Below are positions 32,756-46,544 of a stretch of 64,000 bases of DNA, in pieces; within the stretch, counting starts at the first letter, position 1; every line of letters begins with the position of its first letter. The notes under the pieces are model-generated. The model had not been told where the DNA came from. It saw only the letters and a list, made by a program, of their open reading frames with translations, and searched no databases. Origin of the DNA: Russula earlei (Eukaryota; Basidiomycota; Agaricomycetes; Russulales; Russulaceae); assembly GCA_025769875.1 (NCBI GenBank), contig JAGFNK010000147.1, positions 48,058 through 112,057 on the forward strand. The letters are read 5' to 3'. The translations under genes were made by a program, and so were the position numbers.

Positions 32756-35452
32756 ATGAGTTTGCCCTCATCACGCACGGTCACCAACCACAAATCTTAC
32801 GACTCCTCCTCTCCACCGGCCCCATCGAGTCGTCGCGCTTCCAAGATCACGGTCGAGTATCACAAACCCTCGAGGCAGTCCATCCGAGAGTACGAAGAGC
32901 TCCTCTCAAACGTCAACGTTCACGCTGCGGCCGCCGCCAACTACAAGGATCCCTTTGTTCCTTCGAGAGAAGCTCCCCCTCCACCCACCTCAATTCACGC
33001 CTCAAAGCCTTCCAAGGCCCAGGATTCCTCGGTTTCTCACCACAAATCCCGTAACTCTCTCACTAAACCACCCCCTCGCGCCCGAGGGCGCTCTGTCTCC
33101 ACCGCTCCAACAACCATCCACGAGGTCGAATCCGATCCCTTTTCCACAGCACCTTCCACGCCGCAACAGGAGTTTAGTTCTTTTACCTTTCCCTCCACTA
33201 AAGACATGGCCGCATCTTCCGTGCCTCCCACTCCGCAGCGTCCTTCGCGGGCCAATACCGTCAACCTCGCCGATCTCTATGCTGGACCCAGTCAACCTCC
33301 CACCCACAGCACCGCTCCTCCACCACACCTTGATGGCATTCCCGGAGAGCCTTACGGAGATTCTCAGTCGCTCTTCACCACTGCTGCATCCTCCACCCTC
33401 TATTCCCCCGGCCTTACCCCGGTCACATCGATTTCACCTCCCATGACCGATCGCATAGGTACCGCATCTCGTTCCCGTAGCGGCACCGTCACCGCCAAAG
33501 GAAAGAAGGGTATGCTCGGCTTTATGACCGACCTTCTCAACTCGAACAGACGACCGGAGATCAGCACGCCTTATGACCCAGTCCACCTCACACATGTTGG
33601 GTTCAACTCATCCACTGGTGAATTCACGGGCTTGCCCAAGGAATGGCAGCAACTTTTACAGGACAGCGGCATTTCCAAGTCCGATCAAGAAAAGAATCCG
33701 CTCGCTGTCATGGAGATTGTCAAATTCTACCAGGAAGGTGGTGGCGATGTTTGGGATAAGATGGGCCATGCCCCCGCTCCAGGAAGTTCTCAATCACCAC
33801 CTGCCCTAGGTATTATCCAACCTCTCTACCTGGGGCCGTCCAAGTCCGCCGATGATAGCCTTGTCCCCACGGTAAGCTTGTTATATCGTCGTCTCCCACG
33901 GCCCTTCTGACAGTACAAAGCGACCCGCATTATCGCCACTGCCGAAAAAGGCTCATTCTTCCGGTGGCCCTCAGGGCTTGTCCGGATCCCACCCTCCAGC
34001 ATCGTATCGTCCTGCGCCATCTCCGCCCCAGACTGCGCAACCTAATCTCGACCGGTCGAGCTCCCAACGATCAGTACCGAAATTGCCGCGAAATGACAAC
34101 CTCGTCCGTGCGAATACCACAAAGGATCGGCGTTCTCCGGCGCCACCAGCCGGTGTCAAAGCCGCCATCCGAGAATCACCCAGCTCCTCAACCGCGGATC
34201 TTGCACTAAAATCGCAAAGCACTCCAGCGTTGAATGTCCCGGTTGCGGAACGTCGGGCCCCTCAGCCTCCCACGGCAGCACAGCAGCAGGGCACAGCAGC
34301 GGCGAGTTTGGCCAAGACCGCAGGTGCGATCCCACGACGGCGCGAAAAGAAGAAGGAAGACAAAGCGAATGACGCCGACATCGTCAAGCGGCTCCAACAG
34401 ATTTGCACTGATGCAGATCCCACGCGATTGTATCGCAATCTTGTCAAGATTGGGCAGGGGTGAGTGCACCGCAATTTTCTGTTGTGACTAATGTGTTTCG
34501 TTGCTCATCCCTTCCTGATACAGAGCCTCCGGTGGTGTGTTCACTGCCTACCAAGTTGGGACAAATCTCTCGGTTGCGATCAAGCAGATGGACCTCGACA
34601 AGCAGCCGAAGAAGGATCTCATCATAAACGAGATATTGGTGATGCGTGCCTCGCGTCATGCGAATATCGTCAACTATATCGACTCGTTCCTTTACAAGAA
34701 CGAGCTTTGGGTCGTGATGGAGTACATGGAGGGTGGCTCGCTTACAGACGTCGTGACAGCAAACTTGATGACAGAAGGCCAAATTGCTGCAGTGAGTAGA
34801 GAGACAGTGCAAGGCCTACAACATTTACACAAGCACGGCGTCATCCATCGTGACATCAAGAGTGACAATGTGTTATTGAGTCTTACTGGTGACATCAAAT
34901 TGAGTATGTATCTCGACTGCCTCTCCCCTGATATGATCTCTGATCAACGCCGTGTTTCGAACTTTAGCTGACTTTGGATTCTGTGCACAAATTTCGGATC
35001 CGGCACATGCGAAACGAACAACTATGGTCGGTACGCCGTACTGGATGGCACCAGAGGTTGTCACGCGTAAGGAGTATGGGCCGAAGGTGGACATATGGTC
35101 TCTTGGGATAATGGCCATAGGTATGTATCCCCATAATTCTCTCCTATCACAACATTTTGTTCCTGACGAGACCCTTAACACAGAAATGATCGAAGGTGAA
35201 CCGCCGTACCTCAATCAAAATCCGCTCAAAGCATTGTACCTGATCGCCACGAATGGCACACCAACGATCGCGAATCCAGAGAACTTGTCTTCGATGTTCC
35301 GGGATTACCTGGCGAAGACTCTAGAGGTGGATGCTGAAAAGCGGCCGGATGCGACACAACTTCTACAGCATCCGTTCTTCACGATTGCGGAGCCTTTGCG
35401 TACGCTGGCACCGTTGATCAAAGCAGCAAGGGAAATTGCCCGGAATAAATGA
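32756..35452 (+). CDS. p21-activated kinase (PAK/Ste20 type)
   Basis: Exons 32756-33871, 33921-34459, 34524-34903, 34968-35120 (last base before GTATGT) and 35184-35452. A serine/proline-rich N-terminus (about 260 residues) leads to the CRIB motif [16 protein letters not shown] plus [11 protein letters not shown], which binds Cdc42/Rac-GTP. A proline-rich linker follows, then the kinase domain: IGQGASGGVF (Gly loop), VAIKQMDL (Lys), HRDIKSDN (catalytic loop), DFGFCAQ (DFG), GTPYWMAPE (activation segment) and a PHPF-like end [11 protein letters not shown]. No PH domain is present, so it is Ste20/Shk1-like rather than Cla4-like. Such kinases relay Cdc42 signals to the mating/filamentation MAPK cascade and the cytoskeleton. 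Each 3' splice junction restores the family motif, so I consider it intact. A tandem, broken copy lies downstream. Confidence 0.92.
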
Positions 35453-36339
35453 ACCACTTGGTCACGCGTCATGCTCTCCTGGGAGGACAGTTTGATTCTG
35501 TTCGTGTGCCTTCCTTTCTCCCAATTTCTTCACCTTGTCTTGCAGTCTATCGTACATTCAACCTGTCACTCATCCGCAGCCATATCTACCCACCAGTTCG
35601 TTCGTGTTCCTCACTAGTGCATCTATCTTCGTCCCTCTCCCAGTTGCAAGTGGGCCTGCGTGCCACCAGCAACCACATCTGTCATGCATACCCCCGTTGC
35701 TGAAATACACGCCGTATGCACGCCGGCCGCTAACGTTTAGATTCTACTTAGAGAGACAAAATGGAACATTCATCGAAGCCTCAAGTCTCGGTGTGGTGTA
35801 TGTCTGATGTATTGTACTGTCCCGTGTTTTATCCCTCCCTCCCTCTTCGATTGCGTTACTTGGACAAGCGAACGTGTGGCTGAGCTGAATAGGATGGATC
35901 CGGTTTTGATTTTGAGTTGGCAACTAGTATGTGGCACTACCACGATTGTAACGGACGTTCCGTAAGCGTGAGTTTTTAATGAGAGGTGACCTGAAAGTGA
36001 TAGTTCTCTAAGACACAAGACAGGAAGAGAGCAGATGCTAAACGAGTCGCAAAAAGGAAAATTCTGTCTTGCAAGATGCAGAGGCCGAACTTGAAGGCAC
36101 CCAAAAGTGCACACAAGGAGTTGGAGCACGGAAGCTGGTTCACGCCTCATGTTGTCCACACCCATAGGGGAATGACTGCTTACGGCACTGGCAGTGCGTG
36201 CACAGGACCATAAACACAGCAAGCACATCTTGCGGTATGTGGGCTCTCTTTTGTTCTAACAGCGATGATAGGTTTCCCCCGAGGCTCACGTTCGTTCGTC
36301 AGCCAAAAGACCGAAGGCTCTTACGCGCAATCTGCTGTG
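35453..36339. other. PAK 3' flank and spacer
   Basis: Contains the 3' untranslated part of the PAK gene. Several blocks (for example after 35700, with a TGGTGTATGTCTGA motif) recur downstream of the second copy at 39200-39480, showing that the duplication covered this flank too. No separate gene is supported. Confidence 0.5.
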
Positions 36340-38991
<2,652 letters not shown>

Positions 38992-40007
38992 AGACCACTT
39001 GGTCATGCATCATGCATTCTTCCATTCTGTTCGTGTGCATTCCTTTCCCAATTTCTCTCTCAGTCTATCGTACGCTAGTCGTGTCAATCATCTACAGACC
39101 TATTCACCCACCCGTTCGTTTGTGTTCCTTGTTCCTACCGTCCCTCTCGTCGCCTCTCAATTGGGCCTGCGTGCTGCCAGCAACTATATCCGCCACTCAT
39201 ACCCCATTGCTGAAATGCACGCGTTGTATGCACGCCAGCCACCATCCTAAGAGAGACGAAATGGAACATTCACCGAAGTCTCAAGCCTCTGTGTGGTGTA
39301 TGTCTGACGTGTTATACTGTGTCCCTTGTTCCCTTCCTTCCTCCCTCCCTCCGATGACATTACTTGGGCCAAGCGAACATGTGGCCGAAGTGAATAGGAT
39401 AGTCCCAGTTTTGATTGTGAGTTGGGATGCGACCTATGCAGCGCGATTGTAATGAACGTGTCTGTAAGTTCGAGTCTTTATCAAGAGATTTGAAAATGTG
39501 GGTATCCAAGGGAGACTATCAATTCAGGATGTAAGCAACGAGGACAGTATTCTGATGATTTCGGAGGTGCTCATGCTTTGATAATAACGCGATAACCAGC
39601 CGTACGGCTATAGGAATATGACTATGTACACTATTAGCTCTAAATGGAGTGTAAAGTACTTACCTCAGTCTGGTGTGAGGAAAACGAACGCGATAACTAA
39701 TTATTTACACGTACGGTCCGGATTGTCCGTTCGTGCGGCACTCAGCGGCTGCACGTCCAACAACGATATATTATAGGCTCCCTCGGAAAAGGGCTTTTCT
39801 CCTTATGATATACAGAGGGCAATGGCCGCCCCAAGCACACATAGGGAGCATTGATCTTGTAGGCGATTCTGTGGAGGCTTTCTCTAAGTTTGACTTATAT
39901 CGCCACCAAAATTGGATTGGCTCCAATATCTATATCGGGTTATGCCATCATATGGGAACTTATTTGCCTGAGGCATCGAGCGTTCGCTTTTTGCAGCGAT
40001 CTCACTA
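38992..40007. other. Duplicated PAK 3' flank and spacer
   Basis: The first ~490 bp match the 3' flank of the intact PAK gene with scattered changes. The rest, to 40007, is AT-richer and shows no coding signal; it should contain the promoter of the gene at 40008. Confidence 0.5.
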
Positions 40008-41853
40008 ATGTCCAACGTGCCATTGAGTTCATCAAGTCGCAGCCGCAGAAGTCGAGCACAGGCATCATCACGTCCCAGATCGCCCAGTCATCAACCGCAT
40101 TATCAGCCATCTATCGCCAACTCTAGCGTTCACGCAGATGCCGCTTATCACCAGGACCGCTTTGGTTCTTCACGAGGTCCCCATTCATCCACCACACAAC
40201 ACTTTTCACAGTCATCGTCCTTCCCTCTCCGAAACCAACCTACGTCAACCACATCCACCATCTTCGGGGTTGAACCCGATCCGAGCTCTACCGCTCTTTC
40301 CACCCTAATACAAGACATTAGTTCTTTCACCATTAGTGATCGCGCCACATCCCTGCCTTTGACCCCCACTGTCGGTGGCACAAGTTACCCAGGACAAAGA
40401 CGTGGACATGGCTATCTTCCCCCTCACTTCGACTCGTCAGTCTTAGTAGGTCAACAACAGCAGCAGCATCAACTGGCGTTTACTCCTCCGCTGCTTGCCG
40501 GTCACTCTGTTCAAGCCAGTCAGGAGCCTTATCATCATCAAACAGGGACTGCCGCACACCGTGAACCTTTCCCAGTTGCACAAATCCCCGACTCGCCTTC
40601 ACTGCAAAGGAGTCATGCCTTTGCCGCTCCGGCTCCGCAACACCAACGCCATCCGGAGATATTTACGTCATCGGAGCAGCCCCGCCCAACACTCTCCCGT
40701 CCTATCGTTCGTGCACCGCTCCATTATAATGCATTGGCAAGCACATCACCCACGAGCAGAATCCTGCGCGGCGTAGACCCGTCGCCGCGCATCCCCACAC
40801 CACCTTTCGCGCCTCACCTTCCTCCCTCGCCAATCTCTGTACCGGCTCGCATTTCTGAGACGTCCGCGAGAACATCGCAACCGATGCGGCGCTCATACTC
40901 GATCCCAGAGCCTCGAAGCTACCCAACCCCAATCTCGCGACGGGGCTCAATGCCGTTCGAGCGGCCCGAACCTGACTTGCGTCCTCACCATCTGTCGCAC
41001 TTTGCATATCAACCCCAGTTCACGCAACAGCCCGGCACGATCCCGAATCTCAGGTCCTTCGATGACATCGAGCACTCGGAACTGTCCTCGTCGCCCCCCG
41101 AGGGCACCCAACCGTTCGTTGTCCCCTCGCGCTACAGGGGCTCGCCCTCCTCGTCCCCGAATCTCAGGCCCTTCGATGACATCGAACACTCGGAACTGTC
41201 CTCGTCGTTCCCTGAGGATACCCCACCGTTCATCGTCCCCTCGCGCTACAGGGGCTCGCCCTCCTCGCCCCCGAATCTCAGGCCCTTCGATGACATCGAA
41301 CACTCGGAACTGTCCTCATCGTTCCTCGAGGACACCCCACCGTTCATCGTCCCCTCGCGCTACAGGGGCTCGCCCTCCCCAGCCCCGCATCGGCGGTCGC
41401 CGTCTATCGACTTGGAGGATTCAGATTGGGATGACTACCATCGTCTGGGCTTCTCGACCTCGCCTCGGCCCCCGATGCCGCCGCAAGAGTGGCATGACCC
41501 GGACTCCTTTCCCCCGCCTTCGGCGATGCCCAAACGGCTGCGGGGAACATTCCATCGCAGAGTGCGGCAAGGATTCTGGAATCGGCGAGGTGACCACCTT
41601 ACGGAGGGCGGCTATGTCGTGTACGCGCCCCTCGATCGCATATACCCGCCTGAGTTGGCGGACTACCCCGTGGTGGGGTACATGAACCATCGTGGCGAAT
41701 TTATCAAGGCGGACAGAATGCAGAGGGAGCTGCTGACAAGTCGGCCGTTGTATGGGCTGCCACCTCTGGACTCCTATGAACAGGTGAGCCTGAACCACGT
41801 CCTTTGATTTTCTGATACGTAATTCCTCCACACAGTTCGTAAGTTACTTGTGA
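40008..41853 (+). CDS. PAK-N-terminal-like protein with novel C-terminal domain (copy A)
   Basis: Two exons, 40008-41783 and 41836-41853, encode about 597 residues ending SYEQFVSYL. I do not recognise it as a named family. The N-terminal 120 residues share short motifs and order with the PAK kinase upstream (H-x-x-PSI..SS-H, a VEPDPSSTA..S-T segment, then ISSFTI like EFSSFTF), but there is no CRIB and no kinase. The middle is proline/serine/glutamine rich, with three 38-residue tandem repeats (41043-41384). The last ~100 residues look folded: RLRGTFHRRVRQGFWNRRGD, YVVYAPLDRIYPPELADYP, VGYMNHRGEFIKAD and LYGLPPLDSYEQFV. This C-terminal block is shared with the next gene, down to an intron at the same place before the final FV. 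Function unknown. Confidence 0.7.
41043..41384 (+). repeat. Three tandem 114-bp coding repeats
   Basis: Units start at 41043, 41157 and 41271, each 114 bp (38 codons, in frame), beginning with N-L-R-x-F-D-D-I-E-H-S-E-L and ending P-S-R-Y-R-G-S-P. The second and third are almost identical and the first is slightly diverged, so the expansion is recent. The downstream paralogue has one degenerate unit at the same place. Confidence 0.93.
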
Positions 41854-42436
41854 CACACGGATCCCGCCATTTCTTTGTTGCTCCCCATCGAAAGTAGTGA
41901 GCGTCCGATTTTCCATTGCAAATAAGATATCACCACTGCCCCCCAAACGCGCACCGCCTTTCTCCGCCCGCGCCCGCTCAAGGACGGATCTATATCTGTC
42001 GAGTTATGCGTTCGGACCCGATGCATAAGCATGATAGGTTCGGTTCTCTGCATTTCTTACTCACTGCTGCTACTGCGTGACCGCTCTTCTTGTTTCGGTA
42101 TTGCCCGACTCCCCACACTCTGTACCCACCCACGGTCACTTGTGTATGATTATTGTCTCGTTACTGACAACTTGCCGCGTTTTGTAGGATCCCTTTGTCC
42201 TCTACCTCCACCCAAATCACACTCTTCTGTATAGCCCACACATAGGAGTAGGTTTGTATACATAAGTAGCAAGGGGCTCGCCGTCGAAGGAGGCAAGGGT
42301 AGTGAGCGCATGGAAGGAATTATCGCTGAGTGCTACGCGGAGCTGTCCAAGCCGCCCAGTAGGCAGTGCAGCAAGCACAGCATCGTAAAAGTTTAAGTAC
42401 ATATCTGTTTGTGGCACGCTCGCTCACCCTCATATC
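41854..42436. other. Spacer between the two paralogues
   Basis: No gene recognised. Pyrimidine-rich stretches follow the stop of copy A; the distal part probably holds the promoter of copy B. Confidence 0.4.
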
Positions 42437-44061
42437 ATGATGTTCGTGAGTGCGGTATCGAGTTCAACAGACTGGCAGGCCTTACGTCACCAGCCGTCGA
42501 TCTCCAACTCGAGTACTCACACCGAGTCCCCTGCGCCCTCCAATTACAAGGAACGACAACCCAACTCGCCCAACTATTCAGAATCATCCAGTCCCTCCGT
42601 CTCTCATCGAAAATCCTACAGCTCCTTTCAGAAATTGTCTTTCTCACTCCAAAACCAATCTCCAGCTACCACATGCACCATCCTCGAGACCGAACCCGAG
42701 CCGTCCTCTACCGCACCTTCCACCCCGACTCGGAAACCGATACAGGAATTCAACTCCTTGACCATCGACGATAGAGCGGCTTCCCTGCGTTTGACCCACA
42801 CCACTGTTGGTGGTACACCTCACCAAGGACTGAGACGTGAACTCGGACATGACCTTCCGTCTCACGTCCACCCGTCAGTTCCAACGGCTCAGCAACAGCA
42901 ACCTTTTGCCACTGCTAATGATACGGGGCTAGATATAACACCTACTCCCTCACCACCTGCTGACCACCCGGCTCAAGTCACTCAGCAGCCCAGCTATCAT
43001 CAAACAGCTACGGCCCCACAACGTCAACCTTCCCCGGCCCCACAATTACAGTCTCTTCCCCCGCAGCCTATCCCCAACTCAAAGGCACTGCAAAGCAATC
43101 ATGCCCTTGCAGCCCCCACTGCGCTGCGTCCAGGCCACCCCGAGGCATTCACCTCAGTGACACAGCTTCGCCCAACTTTCCCTGTTGATATCGTTCGTAC
43201 ACCGAACCATTATAGATATGGGCCACAACCCATCGTCCCATCGCCTGTCATCCCCAATCCGCTTACAGCGCCTCGCGGTTTTCCCTTCTTAACCCCAGCG
43301 CCGTCCCGCATTGCCGAGGCTTCCGCGAAAACATTGCGACCCATGCAACCCTCGTCCTCGATCCAGGAAGCTCTTGCGGTCTCGCGACAAGGACTCGTAC
43401 TCTCCGATCCCGAACCGCATTCCCGTGATTTGTCGCACTCGGCGTATCTAGCCCAATTTCCGCAACAGCCGCGTACCATCCCGAATCCCCGTCTCTTTGG
43501 CACCGTGGAGTCAAACTCGTCAGAGCCGACCGTCGTCGTCGTCGCCAGGAGTCTTTCGCCGCTCTTCATCCCCGCCCGACAACCTCCCTGCCTTCCCGAC
43601 CCCGCGGGTATCCTCTTCCAAGGGTTCAGATCGCCACAATCAACGCTCCTCGAGCCCGCCGCCGATACTGCCGCAAGAGCGGCGTGATCCGGGCATGTCG
43701 ATGCCCTGGAAGGAGATAACCCAGGGCGATCACCGTCGCATAGTGCGGTGGGGATTCTGGAACCGGCGGGGTGACTTCCTCACGGCGGACGACCATGTTG
43801 TGCATGCGCCACCCCACCACGCGTACCCGCTCGAGCTGGAGCACTACCCCGCCGTGACGGAAGGGTACATGGACCACGATGGCAACTTTGTCAAGTACGA
43901 CAGCACGCGGAAGGTGTTTCCAGCCAGTCTGCCACGGGGTTGGCGGAAGCCACCTTTGATACCCTATGAAAAGGTGAGCCTTGATTGCCGTCCGTCTCCT
44001 TAAATTTTTTGTGTTGACGTATTTCCGACACCCACAGTTCGTAGTGCATGTGTATCTGTAA
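42437..44061 (+). CDS. PAK-N-terminal-like protein with novel C-terminal domain (copy B)
   Basis: Paralogue of the gene at 40008. The N-terminus (QPSISNSSTHTESPAPS, SVSHRKSYSSFQKL, EPEPSSTAPSTP, EFNSLTI) is the closest of the array to the PAK kinase N-terminus ([34 protein letters not shown]). The C-terminus repeats the novel domain: IVRWGFWNRRGDFLTADDH, VVHAPPHHAYPLELEHYP, EGYMDHDGNFVKYD, PPLIPYEK, then after an intron (43974-44037) FVVHVYL. The two halves are in different frames: the first is open 42437 to about 43530, the second from about 43500 to 43973. Either a weak-donor 58-nt intron (near 43489-43546, ending GCCAG) joins them in phase, or a one/two-base indel has broken the gene. The paralogue is coding across this stretch, which favours the indel. 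Confidence 0.62.
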
Positions 44062-44676
44062 TACTCATGCGTGGATCTCCTATCCGTTCATTGCTGTTCC
44101 GATATAACTTTCCATTGATTCTGTCATCATCCGCTGCGTTTCAGATCGTTATGTTGTTACCACCTCGTACATGCTGTATGTGGTCACTCTCGTTTCATGT
44201 CATATGCACCTGCTTGAGAGGTATTCGGGTTGGTTTCACGGTAAAAGGTGTCGTCCACACGATCTAGTCGTCACGGTTGGAACCTCGATGTTGTAATCAT
44301 GAAGGTCACTGAGGAAGTAACAATAAGGGCGAAAGGGGAGATGAACCAAGCACAATGTGCGATCACTGGAAATCGTAGCTGCTAAACATACAGAATGCAC
44401 ATACAGCTGTGGGATAATGATTGGTAGATACCGTTGCTAAATACGCCTTGACCTTGATTGGATCTCCCCCAGAACAGATCTCAGGTACGTGTGTCAGAGC
44501 GGGTGTACACCACATTGTTCTTTCTCCATCGCCGTAACAGTCGACATCACTGTCTTTCACAGTGTGAACAACTTAAGCTCAATTACATTGGCGCTCACCC
44601 TGCCGGCATGCCCACCACAAAGTCCACACCGCTTTGAGGACAACCGTTTACCCCCTGCCATCTCCTTATGATCCGG
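44062..44676. other. Intergenic, no gene recognised
   Basis: The 615 bp between copy B and the hairpin hold only short frames. The last ~100 bp may contain the start of the broken membrane-protein gene. Confidence 0.4.
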
Positions 44677-44735
44677 ATGCTCGGGTTGCGGCTAGAATGG
44701 CAAGAGTTTTGCCATTCTAGCCGCAACCCGAGCAT
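44677..44735. repeat. 27-bp perfect inverted repeat with 5-nt loop
   Basis: Arms 44677-44703 and 44709-44735 are exact reverse complements; the left arm begins ATGCTCGGGTTGCGG and the right arm ends in its complement CCGCAACCCGAGCAT. The spacer is GAGTT. Transcribed, it would fold to an almost loop-less hairpin. It sits at the 5' edge of a decayed gene. Confidence 0.95.
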
Positions 44736-45679
44736 TCCTTTGCGCCACCTCGTCTCTCCCTTGACCAATTTCGAGCCCGCGCTTCCTCTTGTGATGATCC
44801 CCGAGGATGCAGGTCGCTATGGGAGATAATGTGGAGTGGTGCAGTCACCATTTTGTTGTGCATCTGGGTGTCCGTACACCCCCACTGTCCCAAGCCCGCC
44901 CTTGCGAGAGCCGGGCGATGGTCGCAGTGCGACGCGTGGGACTCATGCTTGCTGCCCTTTTCGTGCCAGAGGTAATGGTTGCGTGGGTATCGAGACAACG
45001 ATCGGCCGCTGTTGAACTAGTCAAGAATCACAAAGGTGCGTCCTGAAAACGGAGTAGTCATCTTGATAAAATAGATAAAGGAGAGGGATGGACAACGACT
45101 CATGGATTCTTCGCGATTATAGGGGGATTCATGGAATATCAGAGAGACCGACCGATCCGAGTGCTGTTGCTTGAAGAGCTAAACTAGTATTTATTGACGG
45201 GCAACGGTGACTTTCCAAGGGTCGCCAAAGAGGAGATCGAGGACAAGAGCAAGGGAGACGTCATCTCCAAAACGCTTGTTATTCTGCAAACGGGCCGGTT
45301 CGTGGTCCAATGCATCGCACGAGGAGTTCAAGGCCTCCCCGTCACTGATCGGGAGCTCGTCACGGTTGCGTTCGCAACTCTAAATTTCGTGATGTGCATG
45401 GTGTGGTGGGGCAAGCCTCTGAACGTGCAACGTGGGGTACGAGTATACAAGAAGCGAGATACGGATGAGCCCATTGACGATGGGGATATGGAGGCCACGA
45501 GTTTGGGTGGATTTTGGGACGCACTTCGAGATGCACTTTCTGACCTTCGAGCTGCGATTGTCCGTGGACCATTGGCCGACGGACCTGATACGTGGCTAAC
45601 TCGTGTCCTTATGTGGCCATTGGGGATGCCTATTGATATTATTTTTGGCGAAGAGGAGAACCACTGTAACGAATGCTAG
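44736..45679 (+). pseudogene. Decayed fungal transmembrane-protein gene
   Basis: The sequence resembles a large family of Agaricomycete membrane proteins of unknown function. A C-D-D-P-x-x-C-R-S-L-W-E-I-M-W-S segment followed by TILLCIWVSVHP lies in one frame (44790-44900). RRVGLMLAALFVPEVMVAW then continues in another frame (from about 44907), so a frameshift separates them. After an intron ending at about 45087 it reads GWTTTHGFFAIIGGF and VLLLEELN, then an in-frame TAG at 45185-45187, then YLLTGNGDFPRVAKEEIEDK, SKGDVISKTLVILQTGRFVV, VTVAFATLNFVMCMVWWGKP and LNVQRGVRV, ending at 45677-45679. The sequence around the stop has family character on both sides, so I call this a nonsense mutation and not an intron. 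Two independent lesions make a functional product unlikely. Confidence 0.72.
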
Positions 45680-45925
45680 GGGAGTAATTGGTTATATGTG
45701 CGTAATGAAGGTGTGACTAACCTCAGACTGCGTCTATTCCTATGTGGCCACTTTCGGCCCGTGACTCCGGCTCACAGCGGCCGTGTACGGTAGTGCACAG
45801 ATATTTAAGTCGCCACCCATGAGCAAAGGTTTCCCCTTTTCTCGTTCCACTGGTCTTACTCAATTGTGTATGTCAGAATGAAGTATGTCCCTCTGCATTC
45901 ACTAACATCCTCCAGGAAATAGCAT

Positions 45926-46544
45926 ATGAATCAGCATTGTACTGTATCTCCAGAGGACATACCTGAGTTCCTAGCAACACAATGGATGAGTGTCAAGCAA
46001 TTTGAGAATGCTGGTGAGTGAGCAGTTGAAGTTTCTAGCCTCAGATGTGATTTTCAACTTGCTCAGGCATATCATGTTGTAAGGGTCCATTCACTAGAGA
46101 GGAGGTAGGACAAATTCATGCTGCATTAGGGATGTACAAGAAGGTGTGCAATGCATTGGAGTTTTTCCAACACATTGCTGTCTAGGAAAATGACCTGGAT
46201 GACCAGCAGTTGGATGATCTCATATACTCTTCCCAACCTACCAATGGGTTTTGGAACTGCATTGGTTGGTGTATACTCAAGAAATGCCAGTATATGTGTT
46301 ATATGTGTGCTTTAGCTTGTGCTGTGCCCCAGAGGGGGGACAAGTCCATCTTTTACCATGTTCAGTGTGCACATGATCCCCTTGCTAAAGCAGGGAAGTG
46401 GGCAGCTGCAGAGGACAAGCAGCTGCACAGGTGAGATGTCTGTCAGTCTCCACATGTTTCCTTTCTTATCTCCCTCCTCCTAACAGAGCTGTCCAGAAGA
46501 AAGGAAATGACTGGGCTGCCATTGCAGAATTAGTGCAGCGCTCA
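45926..46544 (+). pseudogene. Myb/SANT-domain gene cut by an LTR insertion
   Basis: Five exons joined at four short introns read without a break: MNQHCTVSPEDIPEFLATQW, CKGPFTREEVGQIHAALGMY, NDLDDQQLDDLIY, FWNCI joined to ACAVPQRGDKSIFYHVQCAH, LAKAGKWAAAEDKQLHRAVQ and KKGNDWAAIAELVQRS. The tail is one Myb/SANT repeat with its tryptophans (GKW, NDWAAI), preceded by a weaker GPFTREE repeat. The layout suggests the Reb1/TTF-I group of DNA-binding, rDNA-termination-type proteins. The reading frame runs into position 46545, where an LTR begins with TGTTAA, adding one Cys and a stop. The third helix of the repeat, which contacts DNA, is therefore missing. The rest of the gene was not found in the window. 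Confidence 0.68.

Noticed and set aside
45185..45187. In-frame TAG read as a recoded codon
   Set aside because: No recoding element is visible and the gene has a second lesion; plain nonsense is simpler.
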